This document shows positions 18,603 through 28,520 of a stretch of 64,000 nucleotides of DNA, piece after piece. The DNA is from Planctomycetota bacterium (GTDB lineage Bacteria; Planctomycetota; Planctomycetia; Planctomycetales; Planctomycetaceae): contig JAQBVJ010000008.1 of assembly GCA_027623235.1 (NCBI GenBank), positions 38,353 through 102,352 of the forward strand, read 5' to 3'. The translations under genes and the position numbers were made by a program. Below the pieces are notes generated by a model. It was not told the DNA's origin. It did not search any database and was given only the letters and a program-made list of their open reading frames with translations. Position 1 is the stretch's first letter, and each line of letters opens with the position of its first letter.

Positions 18603-19571
18603 ATGGAAACACTGTTTCAAGCGATCTCTGAACTGCAGCCGGGTGACAAGTGGCGCCGCTTGTTCGAAAAACTGTGGCCCGCTTATCACAAATGGTTTCT
18701 GAAGGAGGGTGACAAGGCCCGACCGAAGTTTCTGACGTGTGAGCGTGCGCTGAAGTCGTACATGCCGGAACTGATGCCAACGTACGAACGCCTGCTGGAG
18801 CTTGCCGGCGGCAGTGATCAGGCCGCTCGGTTTCTGAGCCTCTACAACCCGACGCCCTACATGTCGGGCTGCTCCCAGGCAGTCTGGACGCGTGACGAAC
18901 CGTTTCTGGTCCGCAATTACGATTACAGCGCGAAGCTGTGGGAAGCGCTGCAGTTGCACACGGCGTGGAATGGCCGTCAGGTAATCGCCACGAGCGACTG
19001 CCTGTGGGGCGTTCTGGATGGCATGAACGAAAGCGGCCTCGCGGTGTCGCTGGCGTTTGGCGGACGCAAGATCGTCGGCGATGGTTTCGGCATCCCCTTA
19101 ATTCTGCGGTACATCCTGGAATTTTGCGAAACGACTTCCGAGGCGACTGAAGTTCTCAGCCGCGTTCCCAGCCACATGGCCTACAACGTGACGTTGCTGG
19201 ATAAAGCCGGTTCTCACGCCACCGTGTTCATTTCTCCGGATCGGGATCCCATCATTTCACGTCAGGCCCTGGCGACGAATCATCAGGGTTCTGTCGAGTG
19301 GGCCGAACACGCCCGCGCGACGGCCAGCCTCGACCGCGCGCATTTTCTGTCATTGCGACTACACGACGAAGGAGAGACACGGGACCGTTTCATTTCGAGA
19401 TTCTTCGAGCCGCCGCTGTACCAGACGAAACACCACATCGGCTGGGGCACGCTCTATACGTCGATTTACGATCCAGCCTCGGGGCAGGTGGTCTGCCGCT
19501 GGCCTGCGTATTCGCTGGAGCAAGGAATGGAGGATTTCACGGAACGAGGCCTCGTCGTCCGCTTCCAATGA
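18603..19571 (+). CDS. C45-type Ntn hydrolase / acyltransferase-like protein
   Basis: 322 aa. Resembles the C45 (acyl-CoA:6-aminopenicillanate acyltransferase / acid-ceramidase-like) superfamily. The candidate nucleophile is Cys90 in PYMSGCSQAVW, followed by FLVRNYDYS and WGVLDGMNESGLAVSLAF, which form the usual core after autoproteolysis. C45 enzymes hydrolyse or exchange amide bonds, fitting a module that also has a ligase and a decarboxylase. The start at 18603 has no strong ribosome-binding site; an ATG at 18565 is in another frame. The last gene of the module, 57 bp after the ATP-grasp stop. Confidence 0.78.
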   Translation: METLFQAISELQPGDKWRRLFEKLWPAYHKWFLKEGDKARPKFLTCERALKSYMPELMPTYERLLELAGGSDQAARFLSLYNPTPYMSGCSQAVWTRDEPFLVRNYDYSAKLWEALQLHTAWNGRQVIATSDCLWGVLDGMNESGLAVSLAFGGRKIVGDGFGIPLILRYILEFCETTSEATEVLSRVPSHMAYNVTLLDKAGSHATVFISPDRDPIISRQALATNHQGSVEWAEHARATASLDRAHFLSLRLHDEGETRDRFISRFFEPPLYQTKHHIGWGTLYTSIYDPASGQVVCRWPAYSLEQGMEDFTERGLVVRFQ

Positions 19572-19675
19572 GCGTCTCGTTCGGTGTGACAACTCGCGCC
19601 GGGGGACGACAGCAAACCCGCAGTTCAAGTCTGCTGTCGCCACTTCGCGGCTTGGCGTACGGAGGCGCTCGCCGT

Positions 19676-19695
19676 CCCCTGGCTCACGCCAGGGG
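19676..19695. repeat. Perfect hairpin downstream of the C45 gene
   Basis: CCCCTGGC-TCAC-GCCAGGGG, an 8-bp perfect stem with a 4-nt loop, in the convergent gap 19572-19752. Two related CGCCACTTCGCGGCT-like segments flank it (about 19637-19655 and 19704-19722). It may terminate transcription from both sides or belong to a dispersed repeat family. Confidence 0.6.
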
Positions 19696-19752
19696 CTACG
19701 TGCTGCCGCCGCTTCGCGGCTGAAACTCCGGAAATCAATTCATTCCCAGTTC

Positions 19753-21678
19753 CTACGCGGCGTCGCCCGTCTTTTCGATCTTCGGGGCGATCTTCCTTGT
19801 TCGCTTGCCGGCTCTCGCTTTGAGGTCGAACAGCCCGAAGATTTCCGCCGCGTTCAGACTCAGCGAGGCCGTTGACTCGTCGCCTCCGCCCAGCACCGCC
19901 TCGAAGATTTCGCGCTTGTGCTTGAGGACCGCGTCAATTCGCTCTTCGATCGTGTCCTTCGAAATGAACTTCGTCACGATGACCGTATTCTTCTGCCCGA
20001 TGCGGTGAGCCCGGTTGATCGCCTGGTCCTCGACAGCCGGATTCCACCAGCGATCAAACAGGAAAACATATTCGGAAAATTGAAGGTTGAGCCCGACTGC
20101 TCCCGTGCCGTAGCTCATCAGCAGAATGTGCTTTGTTGAGTCTTCCTGGAACTGTTTGAGAATCGGCTCGCGTTTCTTTGTCGGCACGCCACCGTGGTAG
20201 ATGAGCGGCCCGAACTGCTCCAGAGAAGGGGCGAGCCAGTCCAGCACTTTGGTCCACTGACTGAAGAGGATCGCCTTCTTGCCGCTCGCCGCGATTTCCT
20301 CCATGTCCGCGATGAGGCGGTCGCGTTTCGTGCTCTCGCCGGTGAGCGGATCGAAATTTGTAATCTGCTTGAGCCGCAGCACGAGCTCAAAAACGTGCTG
20401 CACAGTGATCGATTCACCGAGCTCGTTGAGCTGAATGACTCCCTCCTTCTCCGCCGTGTGGTACGCGTATCTCTGCGCCGCCGAGAGCTCCAGGACTGCC
20501 TCGCGGTCGAGCAGCGGCGGCATATCTTTCATGGCCAGATCTTTCGTCCGCCGCAGAACGTAGACCTCGGAAATTTGACGCATCTGCCTGAGGTCCGGCG
20601 TTGCTCGCGGCGGGACGACTTCCATGAACTCGAAGATTGATGCCATCTCCTCGATCCGGTTTTCGATCGGCGTTCCGGTCAGCGCCCAGCTTCGTCGACG
20701 CGACACTTCGCGAACGATCTCTGCGGTTTTGGAGTCGCGGTTTTTGATCCGCTGTGCCTCGTCCAGAACAACCAGATCGAATTTCGGTTTTTCGTCCTCG
20801 GACATTTGCTCCATGTCGCGCACGAGGACTTCGTAATTGACGATCCGGATCGGAATGTTGGGCATCGACCAGATCAGCTTGCGGCGATTCGTGTCGCCTT
20901 CCACAGTGACAATTGGAAGCTCCTCCGCCCACGCCCGAAACTCGCGCTGCCAGTTCGGGATGAGTGGTTTCGGGCAGACAAACAGGACCGTCCTGACGCG
21001 GGCACCACGCAGCAGAAGCCGCACGGCCGTAATCGTCTGCATCGTTTTGCCGAGCCCCATCTCGTCGGCCAGCAGCGCCGACTTCTGCGAGAACAGCCAG
21101 CCGATTCCCTCGTACTGATGCGGAAACGGCTCAAACGGCATGATGAGTTCCTGCCCGGCGAGCATCGTCTCCAGCGGTGGCTGCAGGATGTAAAACAGCC
21201 GATCCTCAAGAGACAGCGCATCATCCGGCGGTCGAAGTCGCGTTGGCTTTCGCTTTTCCCGTTCCGACTCGCCATCGCCGTCGCCACTTACCTTCGACTT
21301 TTTCGGGCGGACCACGGCCAGTCCAGCGTCGGCCTGATCTTTGATCGGCAGGAACTGCACGGTATCGGGAAACGCCAGGCCGACCGTCCGCACGCGAGAC
21401 CACGCTGGCCTCCACGACGGCACCATGCCAACCGGAATCGAGGAAGCGACTTCGCAACACTCGACCGGAGGCCAGCGCCGCAGCGCACCATTCCAGCCCG
21501 ACGGAAAGATTTCGGTCGTCAGGTCGAGTGACGCCGGGAATGTCGTGACGCCAAAGTCCGCGGCCGTCGGCAGGTCGAGCATTGTCGACAGCCGCTTTTC
21601 CGGTCGCGATTCCACGGCCCGGTGCCAGTGTCTGCGAGTCGAGTTGTCCGGTCTTCGAACAAACACGGAACCTGCCAT
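19753..21678 (-). CDS. SNF2-family DNA helicase/translocase
   Basis: About 641 aa from ATG 21678; a longer open frame to 22068 overlaps other genes antisense and lacks similarity. The Swi2/Snf2 ATPase is complete: [14 protein letters not shown] (Walker A), [14 protein letters not shown] (DEAQ box), [42 protein letters not shown] and [21 protein letters not shown]. The N-terminal 200 residues are variable. Bacterial SNF2 proteins move along DNA and may assist transcription recycling (RapA-like) or defence. It is preceded on the same strand by a 32-codon ORF and a small unknown gene, which may form one operon. Confidence 0.9.
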   Translation of the reverse strand: MAGSVFVRRPDNSTRRHWHRAVESRPEKRLSTMLDLPTAADFGVTTFPASLDLTTEIFPSGWNGALRRWPPVECCEVASSIPVGMVPSWRPAWSRVRTVGLAFPDTVQFLPIKDQADAGLAVVRPKKSKVSGDGDGESEREKRKPTRLRPPDDALSLEDRLFYILQPPLETMLAGQELIMPFEPFPHQYEGIGWLFSQKSALLADEMGLGKTMQTITAVRLLLRGARVRTVLFVCPKPLIPNWQREFRAWAEELPIVTVEGDTNRRKLIWSMPNIPIRIVNYEVLVRDMEQMSEDEKPKFDLVVLDEAQRIKNRDSKTAEIVREVSRRRSWALTGTPIENRIEEMASIFEFMEVVPPRATPDLRQMRQISEVYVLRRTKDLAMKDMPPLLDREAVLELSAAQRYAYHTAEKEGVIQLNELGESITVQHVFELVLRLKQITNFDPLTGESTKRDRLIADMEEIAASGKKAILFSQWTKVLDWLAPSLEQFGPLIYHGGVPTKKREPILKQFQEDSTKHILLMSYGTGAVGLNLQFSEYVFLFDRWWNPAVEDQAINRAHRIGQKNTVIVTKFISKDTIEERIDAVLKHKREIFEAVLGGGDESTASLSLNAAEIFGLFDLKARAGKRTRKIAPKIEKTGDAA

Positions 21679-21700
21679 TCTGAAGGTTGTGTCAGTTGTG

Positions 21701-21799
21701 TTAAACGTTGCCGAGGAGGCTCTGGTACCGAACGAGCTCTTCCCGAATGTCGAGCTGCGTTTCGCCGAACGACTGTTCATCGACGCGTCGAAGTGCCAT
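21701..21799 (-). CDS. 32-aa small ORF between the unknown gene and SNF2
   Basis: ATG 21799 is preceded by GAGGAAACCGCG, a good ribosome-binding site that overlaps the stop of the upstream gene (TGAGGAAA). The product begins [18 protein letters not shown] and ends [11 protein letters not shown], amphipathic and without membrane segment. It ends 22 bp before the SNF2 start. I recognise no family. The tight spacing and Shine-Dalgarno favour translation, but a leader peptide or chance ORF remains possible. Confidence 0.45.
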   Translation of the reverse strand: MALRRVDEQSFGETQLDIREELVRYQSLLGNV

Positions 21800-21809
21800 C
21801 GCGGTTTCC

Positions 21810-22379
21810 TCACGCGACGCGCGGTTTCGCAGAAACCGTCGCCATTGTTTCTTTCAGGGCATCCGCAACTCGTTCCAGCGGCTCCTGCAGATTCGCATCC
21901 GACGCCAGCTTCTTTGTGAGCCCGGCAACTCGCGTTACGTCGCTCGCGAAATCGTCGTGAGCTCGAAACCGGTGCTGCCCGATCGTCACTTCCAGCGGGT
22001 CCGACTCGATGTTTCCCGTTGGAGCAGCGTTTCCCGTTGGAGCAGCGTCCGGCACACGATCTCCACACAGGGTGACGACAGGAACGCTCACGATGTTTCG
22101 CAACGCGAGCATTTCCGAGCGGTCAGTCACGACGAGCGTCGGCTTGACGCCGATCCTGGCGAGCAATGCCTTCCCCAGCAGATCACCAAGGATGAACGGT
22201 TCCAGAGTCGGTCCGTAAAGCAGTTCCTGGGTGCGGTTCGGCTTGACCGGCGTCGTGCATTGAAATTCAAGCGGCCGGCCAAAACGGTCTGTGACCAGCA
22301 GGCCACCCACGAACGCATGGTCGCGAGTCTGCACGGCGGTCAGGAATCCGATTCGTAGTTCGTCTCCGTCGCGGCTCAT
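21810..22379 (-). CDS. Conserved-looking unknown protein upstream of SNF2
   Basis: 189 aa. The first 80 residues are well ordered ([39 protein letters not shown]), suggesting a folded alpha/beta domain. Residues about 110-124 contain a doubled AAPTGN, then a helical C-terminus ([12 protein letters not shown]). No catalytic motif or signal peptide is seen. It is followed without gap by the 32-aa ORF and then the SNF2 helicase, so a shared job with the helicase is possible but unproven. Confidence 0.7.
   Translation of the reverse strand: MSRDGDELRIGFLTAVQTRDHAFVGGLLVTDRFGRPLEFQCTTPVKPNRTQELLYGPTLEPFILGDLLGKALLARIGVKPTLVVTDRSEMLALRNIVSVPVVTLCGDRVPDAAPTGNAAPTGNIESDPLEVTIGQHRFRAHDDFASDVTRVAGLTKKLASDANLQEPLERVADALKETMATVSAKPRVA
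22011..22046. repeat. Perfect 18-bp tandem duplication in the unknown gene
   Basis: GTTTCCCGTTGGAGCAGC occurs twice in succession on the + strand, encoding a doubled AAPTGN in frame in the minus-strand protein. Confidence 0.9.
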
Positions 22380-22607
22380 TCGAAACGCCCCGGGTCGAGA
22401 GTGTCAATCAGTCAGGTCAATCGAGTGTGCGAGGCTCCGTCGCGCAGCGCGAACCGCGCGCCGGGACAACGCCTCACCGTGAGTATCGTCGCGGAACCGT
22501 GTGAAACTTTACCGGTTCTCCGGATTCTCCGGGCCTCGCAGGGCGCCGCGCGGTCGGCTCAATTCCTGTCGAGGCAATCGACGACCGGCCGGGTTGTTCC
22601 TGGCGAT

Positions 22608-23750
22608 TCAAGCGTTTCGCAGTGCCTGGACGATCTCGGTTCTCGCCGCCTGAATCGCGGGGGCGATTCCGGCGAGGGTCCCGGCAATCGCTGAGACGAT
22701 GAGCCCTGTGGTCGCCAGTCGGATCGACGGCGTAAACGCGATCGTGACGGCTTCGGCTCCGACCGAAAGGCTGCTGACTTTGAGCATCAACATAGCGGCT
22801 CCGACGCCGATGATGCCGCCGGCAATACTCAGCAACAGGCTTTCGGTCATGATCAGCCGGAAGACTCGTGGGCCGGAGAACCCGATGGTCTGCAGGACGG
22901 CATGTTCCTTGATGCGATCCTGGACCGACATGACGGTGGTTGTGGCGACAAGTGCCAGAACGAGGCCGACGCAGGCGTAGCCGAGGTAGTGGGCCATGCT
23001 GATCAGCTGCGTCAGGTCACCGAGGCTCTTCGCCTGGAAGACGCCTTTCGGGCGAGTATCGGTTTCGACGGGACCACCACGGAACTTCTCGTCGATCTCA
23101 GCACAACTGGCGGCAGGATCGACGCCTTCGTCTAACAGGATTTCTAACTGCGTCACCGTGCCGACGAGGTTCATCCCCTTGCTGCGTTGCAGGAACTCAA
23201 GGTGCGAGTAGATGTAGTTCTCTTCGGCGGGATCGTCGCTCCTGAAGATGCCGGCGACGTTGACACTGAGTTCGCCGATGGAAAACTTGTTACCCACTTT
23301 GATTCCTCGACGACTGGCGACAGATCGGCCTACGACCGCGGCGTCCTGATGTTGTTCGAACTCGGACCAGCTGCCTGACGTGAGTTCAAAGTCACGAGCC
23401 TTTCGAAGCTTCTGCGGTGGCACTCCGTAAAACACGACGACATCGAGACTCGCCCGGCAGTTATTCGTGAAGACCTGAACCGGAACGACTTCCTTCACGC
23501 CATCGAGCCGGGCGATTTGCTGGTCATAGTCCTGTGGTAAATGACTTGTGGCCGGGCAGAACTTGTTGGCCTGGAAGACGATCAGCGAGCCCCTCGCTGC
23601 CTGCCGTCGCTGCAGATCGTCCATGCCTTCCTGTACGGCACCGACAAAACAGAACACGAAGAGAGCGACGGCAGACCCACTGACGGTGAGGACCGTGCGT
23701 GAGCGGTGCCGCCACAAAGTTTTCCAGACGTACGGAACGAACTTGAACAT
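22608..23750 (-). CDS. ABC transporter permease (FtsX/MacB type), distal
   Basis: About 380 aa from ATG 23750 ([19 protein letters not shown]), 18 bp after the ATPase stop. An N-terminal membrane helix (about 18-38) is followed by a periplasmic MacB-like domain (about 40-250). Three C-terminal helices then follow ([56 protein letters not shown]) with [16 protein letters not shown] between. This is the type VII ABC (mechanotransmission) layout used in tripartite efflux or lipoprotein release. Last gene of the efflux operon; a second permease lies four genes upstream. Confidence 0.9.
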   Translation of the reverse strand: MFKFVPYVWKTLWRHRSRTVLTVSGSAVALFVFCFVGAVQEGMDDLQRRQAARGSLIVFQANKFCPATSHLPQDYDQQIARLDGVKEVVPVQVFTNNCRASLDVVVFYGVPPQKLRKARDFELTSGSWSEFEQHQDAAVVGRSVASRRGIKVGNKFSIGELSVNVAGIFRSDDPAEENYIYSHLEFLQRSKGMNLVGTVTQLEILLDEGVDPAASCAEIDEKFRGGPVETDTRPKGVFQAKSLGDLTQLISMAHYLGYACVGLVLALVATTTVMSVQDRIKEHAVLQTIGFSGPRVFRLIMTESLLLSIAGGIIGVGAAMLMLKVSSLSVGAEAVTIAFTPSIRLATTGLIVSAIAGTLAGIAPAIQAARTEIVQALRNA

Positions 23751-23767
23751 GTTTCGAGGGACGGAAA

Positions 23768-24496
23768 CTAATCCGCCGCTTCCTGTGGTTGGCAAGAGGC
23801 TGATGACTCGAATCCCGCGCCGCCCGACTGCACGAGTTTCCCTGCATCGAGAATGAACTGCTTATGAGCGATTTCGGCGGCAGCGGCGTCGTGAGTGACC
23901 ATCAGAAACGTCACGTTGAGTTGTTCGTTCAGTCGTTTGAGCAGATCGAGAATCTGATCCGAAGTGACCGGGTCCAGGTCGCCGGTCGGCTCGTCAGCGA
24001 CGACGACTTTCGGATGAGCAACGATGGCTCGTGCGATGCCGGCTCGCTGCTCCTGACCGCCCGACATTTGACGTGGGTAGTGGTCGGCCCGGTCAAGCAG
24101 ATCGACGGCCTGCAGTGCGATCTGAATACGTTTTCGACGTTCGCTGGCAGACATCGGCAACAACAGCAGCGGCAGTTCGATGTTCTCATAGGCGGTGAGA
24201 ACGGGGACGAGATTATGGGTCTGGAAGATGTAGCCCATGCTGGCTGCCCGCCAGTTGGCCAGCTTTGTACGAGACAGATTCGTAATGTCGATTCCGTCGA
24301 TCACGATGCTGCCGCTGTCCGGCTTGTCGATGCTGGCGATCAGGTTCAGCAGCGTGGACTTTCCGGTGCCGCTGGCTCCCATCAGCGAAATGAACTCGCC
24401 CTGTTCAATGTCCATCGACACGGAGTCCAGCGGCGTAATCGTCTCGCCGCCTTTGTGGAATTGTTTCGTCACATTCCTGATCTCAATCAGTGCCAT
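23768..24496 (-). CDS. ABC transporter ATP-binding protein (MacB/LolD type)
   Basis: 242 aa. Walker [11 protein letters not shown]-loop [11 protein letters not shown], signature [15 protein letters not shown], Walker [13 protein letters not shown] and switch His in MVTHD are all present, so it should be an active ATPase. The signature reads SGGQEQR rather than the common SGGQQQR. The order of elements and the [17 protein letters not shown] segment place it in the MacB/LolD/DevA group. Its start overlaps the end of the adaptor gene by 14 bp, indicating translational coupling. Confidence 0.93.
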   Translation of the reverse strand: MALIEIRNVTKQFHKGGETITPLDSVSMDIEQGEFISLMGASGTGKSTLLNLIASIDKPDSGSIVIDGIDITNLSRTKLANWRAASMGYIFQTHNLVPVLTAYENIELPLLLLPMSASERRKRIQIALQAVDLLDRADHYPRQMSGGQEQRAGIARAIVAHPKVVVADEPTGDLDPVTSDQILDLLKRLNEQLNVTFLMVTHDAAAAEIAHKQFILDAGKLVQSGGAGFESSASCQPQEAAD

Positions 24497-26120
24497 GTTG
24501 GATGCCTCCTGACGGCAGTCGATTCATCGAGCCTGACCGACTGCCCGTTGTTTTTCCGAATGACGGGTCTTCGCCAACGACCAGAATTCGATCTCCCTCG
24601 CGAAGTCCGTCTAGTCCTGTCGTGATGAGCCGGGTTGCGACTGTCAGCCCACTCGTGATCTCAACAAGCTCGCTGGTCAGAAGTGGTCCGGTTTCCTTGG
24701 AAACCCGGCATTTCCGGGCGGCACCGGCCGATTGATCGGCGACCCAGAAAAACGCGCCCGCATCGTCGCTCTGCAGGAGCTTGTGCGGTGCGTAAATCTT
24801 CAATTCCTGCGATGGCCTGGCAGTGTCCTCACTTTGTGCTGGAGCAAGGAACGTCACATCGACGAGCATTTCCGGCTTGAACACGGGTGGCGGATCGGGA
24901 ATCGCCACTTTGACCTGCAGCGTGTTTTTCTGGATGTCGGCTTCGGAACTGACATACAGAACTTCCCCGGTAATGGGTGACGACAAAGCCGGGTTGTTGA
25001 TCTCGACGGTTTGCTTGAGGCTGACGCTGGCGCTGACCCTGGGAATGTCCTCGAAGCGGACATCGACTCGGACCTGCAGCATTTCAGGGCGGTACATGGT
25101 GACGACCGTGCTGCCGTCGTGACCCGACATCTGCGTCGTCCCGCTTCCGATGCGTGCGCCGGGGTGAGCGATCAGACGAAAGACCCGACCGTCGACCGGA
25201 GCAACAACCGTCATTCGAACCACCTGCAGTCTGGCTTCGGCCAGCGCGACGCGAGCCTGTTCGACACGCGCCGTGGCGGCTTTGACTTTGGCGTCGGCCT
25301 GCTCCTTCGCCTCAAGTTCGTCGGCGAGCAGTTCGAGTTGGGTCCTGACCGCTTCCTGCCGGCCGGTCAGTGCAGTCTGTTCCTTCTTGAGCGACTCGTC
25401 CCGGCCACGAAGTTCCTCGACCAGTGCCGTGGCGGAATCCCGTTTGCTCCTGGCGATGTCAATCTCGACACCCGCGACGACTCCCTTCGCTGCCAGTTTT
25501 CCGTCATAGTCCTTTTCTGCCGCAAGCTGATCGGCCTCGGCTCGACGGAGTTCGAAGGGCAGGTTCTTCCGGGTCGTCTGTATCTTTGCGAGAGACGCGT
25601 CGGCTGCTCGCAATGCAGCCGTCAAATGCACCGGCTGCTCCAATCGAGTTACAGCCGCCTTGAACTGAGCTCTGGCTTCATCCCGCTCGGCCTCTCTGAG
25701 ATTGAAGTCCGCCGTCGCTCGTTCGAACGTCAGCCTCGCATCGTCTTTGATGAGTTCCGCAATCAGGTCTCCCGCTTTGACAGGTTGATCCTCAACGACA
25801 AGCAGTTTCTCGACGACACCCGGCGCAAGCGCCGCAACTCTTATCGGAGTGGGTCGAGGTTCGATCCAGCCTGCCGCCTTGAACAAGGGCGTGCCCTGCT
25901 GCCGGACCTCGGCGGTCGTTGAGAACACGGGCACGACCATGACTTCCCTGGGCGGAAACATGAGGTCGCGTGAAGCCCACGCCACCAGCGACAGGAACCC
26001 AAGAATCAGAATCAGCGGCAACACGTAGCGAGTCAGCACGTGCCGCCGAGTCTTCATGCCCGGTTGGCTTCTGCCGCCGCGATCGATCGCCAGTCCTGTG
26101 AGATCAACATCGTTTGTCAT
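24483..26120 (-). CDS. Periplasmic adaptor (HlyD/MacA/DevB-like membrane fusion protein)
   Basis: 545 aa. A short cytoplasmic N-terminus, one membrane anchor ([18 protein letters not shown], about 32-49), a lipoyl-like half motif ([20 protein letters not shown], about 105-124), then a long alpha-hairpin (about 130-310) rich in Ala/Glu/Arg heptads. The second lipoyl half follows ([15 protein letters not shown]), then beta-barrel and membrane-proximal domains. Such adaptors link inner-membrane ABC pumps to TolC. The long hairpin resembles DevB/MacA-type adaptors rather than short RND ones. It ends inside the ATPase gene start. Confidence 0.9.
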   Translation of the reverse strand: MTNDVDLTGLAIDRGGRSQPGMKTRRHVLTRYVLPLILILGFLSLVAWASRDLMFPPREVMVVPVFSTTAEVRQQGTPLFKAAGWIEPRPTPIRVAALAPGVVEKLLVVEDQPVKAGDLIAELIKDDARLTFERATADFNLREAERDEARAQFKAAVTRLEQPVHLTAALRAADASLAKIQTTRKNLPFELRRAEADQLAAEKDYDGKLAAKGVVAGVEIDIARSKRDSATALVEELRGRDESLKKEQTALTGRQEAVRTQLELLADELEAKEQADAKVKAATARVEQARVALAEARLQVVRMTVVAPVDGRVFRLIAHPGARIGSGTTQMSGHDGSTVVTMYRPEMLQVRVDVRFEDIPRVSASVSLKQTVEINNPALSSPITGEVLYVSSEADIQKNTLQVKVAIPDPPPVFKPEMLVDVTFLAPAQSEDTARPSQELKIYAPHKLLQSDDAGAFFWVADQSAGAARKCRVSKETGPLLTSELVEITSGLTVATRLITTGLDGLREGDRILVVGEDPSFGKTTGSRSGSMNRLPSGGIQHGTD

Positions 26121-26126
26121 GACTCA

Positions 26127-26660
26127 TCATTTCTTCTTCACATACACGCCAGTGGCGAGCACGGTGAGATTGCCAGCGTCGTCCCGTTTGGCCTTGCCCT
26201 TAACGACAACCGTGGAAAGTTCTGTCACACCGAGCAGTCCTTTGGCATTGGCCTTCACGAGCGAGCCCTCTGCGTCAACGACTTTGATCAGAGCAGTCGA
26301 GGCCGGCAGCCGGTCTGTCTCGCAGCAGTAGTCCCAGGGTTTGGGACATTGATCGCCGGGAATATCGCTGCACGCCTTGAGCGATCCATCGACGATGGTG
26401 AAGGCCGCTCGACCATCGACCCACGGGTTCTCATCGCCGCCAATCCGTCCCACGAGGACAACCTCGTCCCCATCTTTGGCTTCTTCACGGACCTTGATGA
26501 CATCGGCGGCACCGGCTGGTTCTTCAGTGAGAAGAAACTTCGATCCATCGACCGCCGGTGTCGAAGCCGATTCCGTTGCTGGTGTTGTCGAGGTGTCCTG
26601 TGAGCATCCGGAAGCAACAGCCGCACAGCCAAGCACCGTCAGGACAAGTAACTTTTTCAT
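26127..26660 (-). CDS. Small lipoprotein in the efflux operon
   Basis: 177 aa from ATG 26660, with GGAG 7-8 bases upstream (ATGs at 26666 and 26672 are alternatives). The leader MKKLLVLTVLGCAAVASGCS has a clear lipobox ending at Cys19, so the protein should be lipid-anchored and exported. The mature part has a Thr/Ser/Ala linker and then a compact domain with VVLVGRIGGDENPWVDGRAA, CSDIPGDQCPKPWDYCC (four Cys) and repeated VVVKGKAKRDDAGNLTVLA strands, suggesting an OB-like beta barrel. No named family is assigned. It lies between adaptor and permease genes, 7 bp before the adaptor start. Confidence 0.8.
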   Translation of the reverse strand: MKKLLVLTVLGCAAVASGCSQDTSTTPATESASTPAVDGSKFLLTEEPAGAADVIKVREEAKDGDEVVLVGRIGGDENPWVDGRAAFTIVDGSLKACSDIPGDQCPKPWDYCCETDRLPASTALIKVVDAEGSLVKANAKGLLGVTELSTVVVKGKAKRDDAGNLTVLATGVYVKKK

Positions 26661-26713
26661 TGTCATCTCCATTGAGTTGTTAAGTTCCCGCCGCATCCTG
26701 CGACCGAACGGGT

Positions 26714-27883
26714 TCAAACTGATTTCAGCCCATCGACGACAGGCATCCGTAACGCTCGGATCGCCGGGGGGATGGCCCCGAAGAATCCCAGCAGCAAACC
26801 AACTCCGCAGCCGATCAGCACGGCGATGCTGTCGATGCGAAGCGAAAACGCTCCCATTGTGAATCGCACGGCCGCTCCGTTGACGAGCACCAGGGCAATC
26901 AAAGCTGCCAGCAAACTCGCCGCCGCCGCCAGCAACATGCCTTCCTGAATCAAACTCACGACGATGGCTCGCCGGACAAATCCGAGGGTCCGCAACATCG
27001 ACAGTTCCGGGATGCGACCAACAACGGAGCCGTACATCGTGTTGAGTCCGGCAAACACGCCGGCTCCGGACACGAGCAGTACGACCAGCCACGCCAGCCA
27101 GCGGATCGGGCGGTAGTCCTTCTGCAACCCGGCGTAGTAGTCCGTCTCACGCATGACCTGAAGTTCCAGATCCAGCCGTTCTTTGCAGAACAGATCGAGG
27201 TCGGCGAAGTCGCCAGTGGGCGAAAGTGTGACAGCAACAATGCTGAGGTCCTGCCGCTTCATCGCCTGCTGCAGCTCATCGAGACGACACCACACTTCGG
27301 ACTCAAACGCCGAACCGGCAGCGGAAAAAACTCCACTGATCCTCCACGACCGACCTTCAAACGTGATCGATTGACCGATGCGGGCTTCCGCTTCATTGGC
27401 TCCGAACTTTGTCGCCGCCATTCGACCGATCATGACTTCTCCGGTGCCGGGCCAGTCACCTTCTTCGATCTCGACCCGCCATCGAACCAGCAATGCTGAC
27501 CGAGTGACACCACGCACAAGTCCCATTGATGGTTCACGCTCGCCGACTCCGACCTGGGTGCCGAGGTAGAGTTCGGGCGAGACGTAATTCTGTCCGAACC
27601 GCTCCTGAATCCCGGCGACACTGGCCGGAACCAGATCGTTCGTTCTCATTGGAATCGACGAGTATTCAAGGTTTTCGCCCATGCCCAGCGAAAAGATCAC
27701 CGCAGTTTGCGGATCACCACTCACCGCCAGCGACCGTTCCAACCCCCGAATGAACCCGACCACGACGAAGACCAGAACGATCACCGTTGTCAGGCCCGCA
27801 AACGTCAGACACGTTCGCAACGGGCGACGGAACAGATTTCGAATTGCGTACTCCCACGGGAGCAGCCGGAAGAAGAGAGTCAA
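26714..27883 (-). CDS. ABC transporter permease (FtsX/MacB type), proximal
   Basis: No ATG is available. I place the start at TTG 27883, reading [20 protein letters not shown], because family members begin a few residues before LPWEY; an upstream TTG at 27955 would put 24 residues inside an intergenic inverted repeat. About 389 aa: TM1 ([20 protein letters not shown]), a periplasmic domain, then three C-terminal helices ([57 protein letters not shown]) around the [14 protein letters not shown] coupling loop. It pairs with the distal permease and shares one ATPase gene, suggesting a heterodimeric pump. Confidence 0.85.
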   Translation of the reverse strand: MTLFFRLLPWEYAIRNLFRRPLRTCLTFAGLTTVIVLVFVVVGFIRGLERSLAVSGDPQTAVIFSLGMGENLEYSSIPMRTNDLVPASVAGIQERFGQNYVSPELYLGTQVGVGEREPSMGLVRGVTRSALLVRWRVEIEEGDWPGTGEVMIGRMAATKFGANEAEARIGQSITFEGRSWRISGVFSAAGSAFESEVWCRLDELQQAMKRQDLSIVAVTLSPTGDFADLDLFCKERLDLELQVMRETDYYAGLQKDYRPIRWLAWLVVLLVSGAGVFAGLNTMYGSVVGRIPELSMLRTLGFVRRAIVVSLIQEGMLLAAAASLLAALIALVLVNGAAVRFTMGAFSLRIDSIAVLIGCGVGLLLGFFGAIPPAIRALRMPVVDGLKSV

Positions 27884-27890
27884 GGGCCGA

Positions 27891-28013
27891 GTGTCCAGAG
27901 TCGAGAGGCTGCGCAGCGCATGCCAGGGCGATCGCCAGCGAGCGAGTCCAGACAAAGCACTTCAGGAGCGGCTGCTTTGGCTCCCGGTTCTGGACTCTTT
28001 TTTCTCGACTCTC
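27891..28013. repeat. Nested inverted repeats between Cys-rich gene and permease
   Basis: Outer arms GAGTCGAGA (27898-27906) and TCTCGACTC (28003-28011) and inner arms GAGTCCAGA (27944-27952) and TCTGGACTC (27989-27997) are each perfect 9-bp reverse complements, nested around one centre. It overlaps the last codons of the Cys-rich gene by about two bases. It may attenuate transcription or stabilise mRNA ends within the efflux operon. Confidence 0.55.
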
Positions 28014-28449
28014 AGCACAAAAACGACATGTGCAGCGTGCGCAGGAAGCGACCGTGGTTCGAGTCGGAGCGGCAGCAATTCTGCTCACAGCAGCGATGAC
28101 GACACTCAACGATTCGGGCGGTTATCGGAGCGTAAACATCGACCGGCGGCAGGAAGAGCACATCGGGACAGTCGTCGACTTCGACGATCTTCTCAAAGAC
28201 CGCACCACCACAGATCCCCTGACAGGATGTCTGCGAAGAATTGCGGGGACCTTGCTGGTGGTCGCCGTGCTCACACCCGTCTTCGTCGAGGTGGCAGCAA
28301 TCCCGAGTCCCACGAAACGGAGCAGCAGTCGAGGCTTCGGACGATTCCTGTGAGCAGCACTCACCGCGACACAAACCGGCACCACACCACATCGGGCAGG
28401 CAACGATGGCCGCAATCAGTATCAGGGAAACCGTCCGGGAATACATCAT
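28012..28449 (-). CDS. Secreted Cys/His-rich small protein
   Basis: 145 aa from ATG 28449, preceded by AAAGGACAGG. A signal peptide (TVSLILIAAIVACPMWC) leads into a mature region packed with cysteines: LCRGECCSQ, DCCHLDEDGCEHGDH, TSCQGICGG, DDCPDVLFLPP and ECRHRCCEQNCC. More than 15 Cys in about 120 residues plus His suggests metal binding or a disulfide-knotted fold in the periplasm. It sits between the TolC gene and the ABC permease of a seven-gene efflux operon, which hints at metal handling. No family recognised. Confidence 0.75.
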   Translation of the reverse strand: MMYSRTVSLILIAAIVACPMWCGAGLCRGECCSQESSEASTAAPFRGTRDCCHLDEDGCEHGDHQQGPRNSSQTSCQGICGGAVFEKIVEVDDCPDVLFLPPVDVYAPITARIVECRHRCCEQNCCRSDSNHGRFLRTLHMSFLC

Positions 28450-28520
28450 CCTGTCCTTTTTGTTGAGCCTCACATCGTACGACCGGTTTGTGGCACGGGC
28501 AATCGGAGTTTGTGCTGTCG

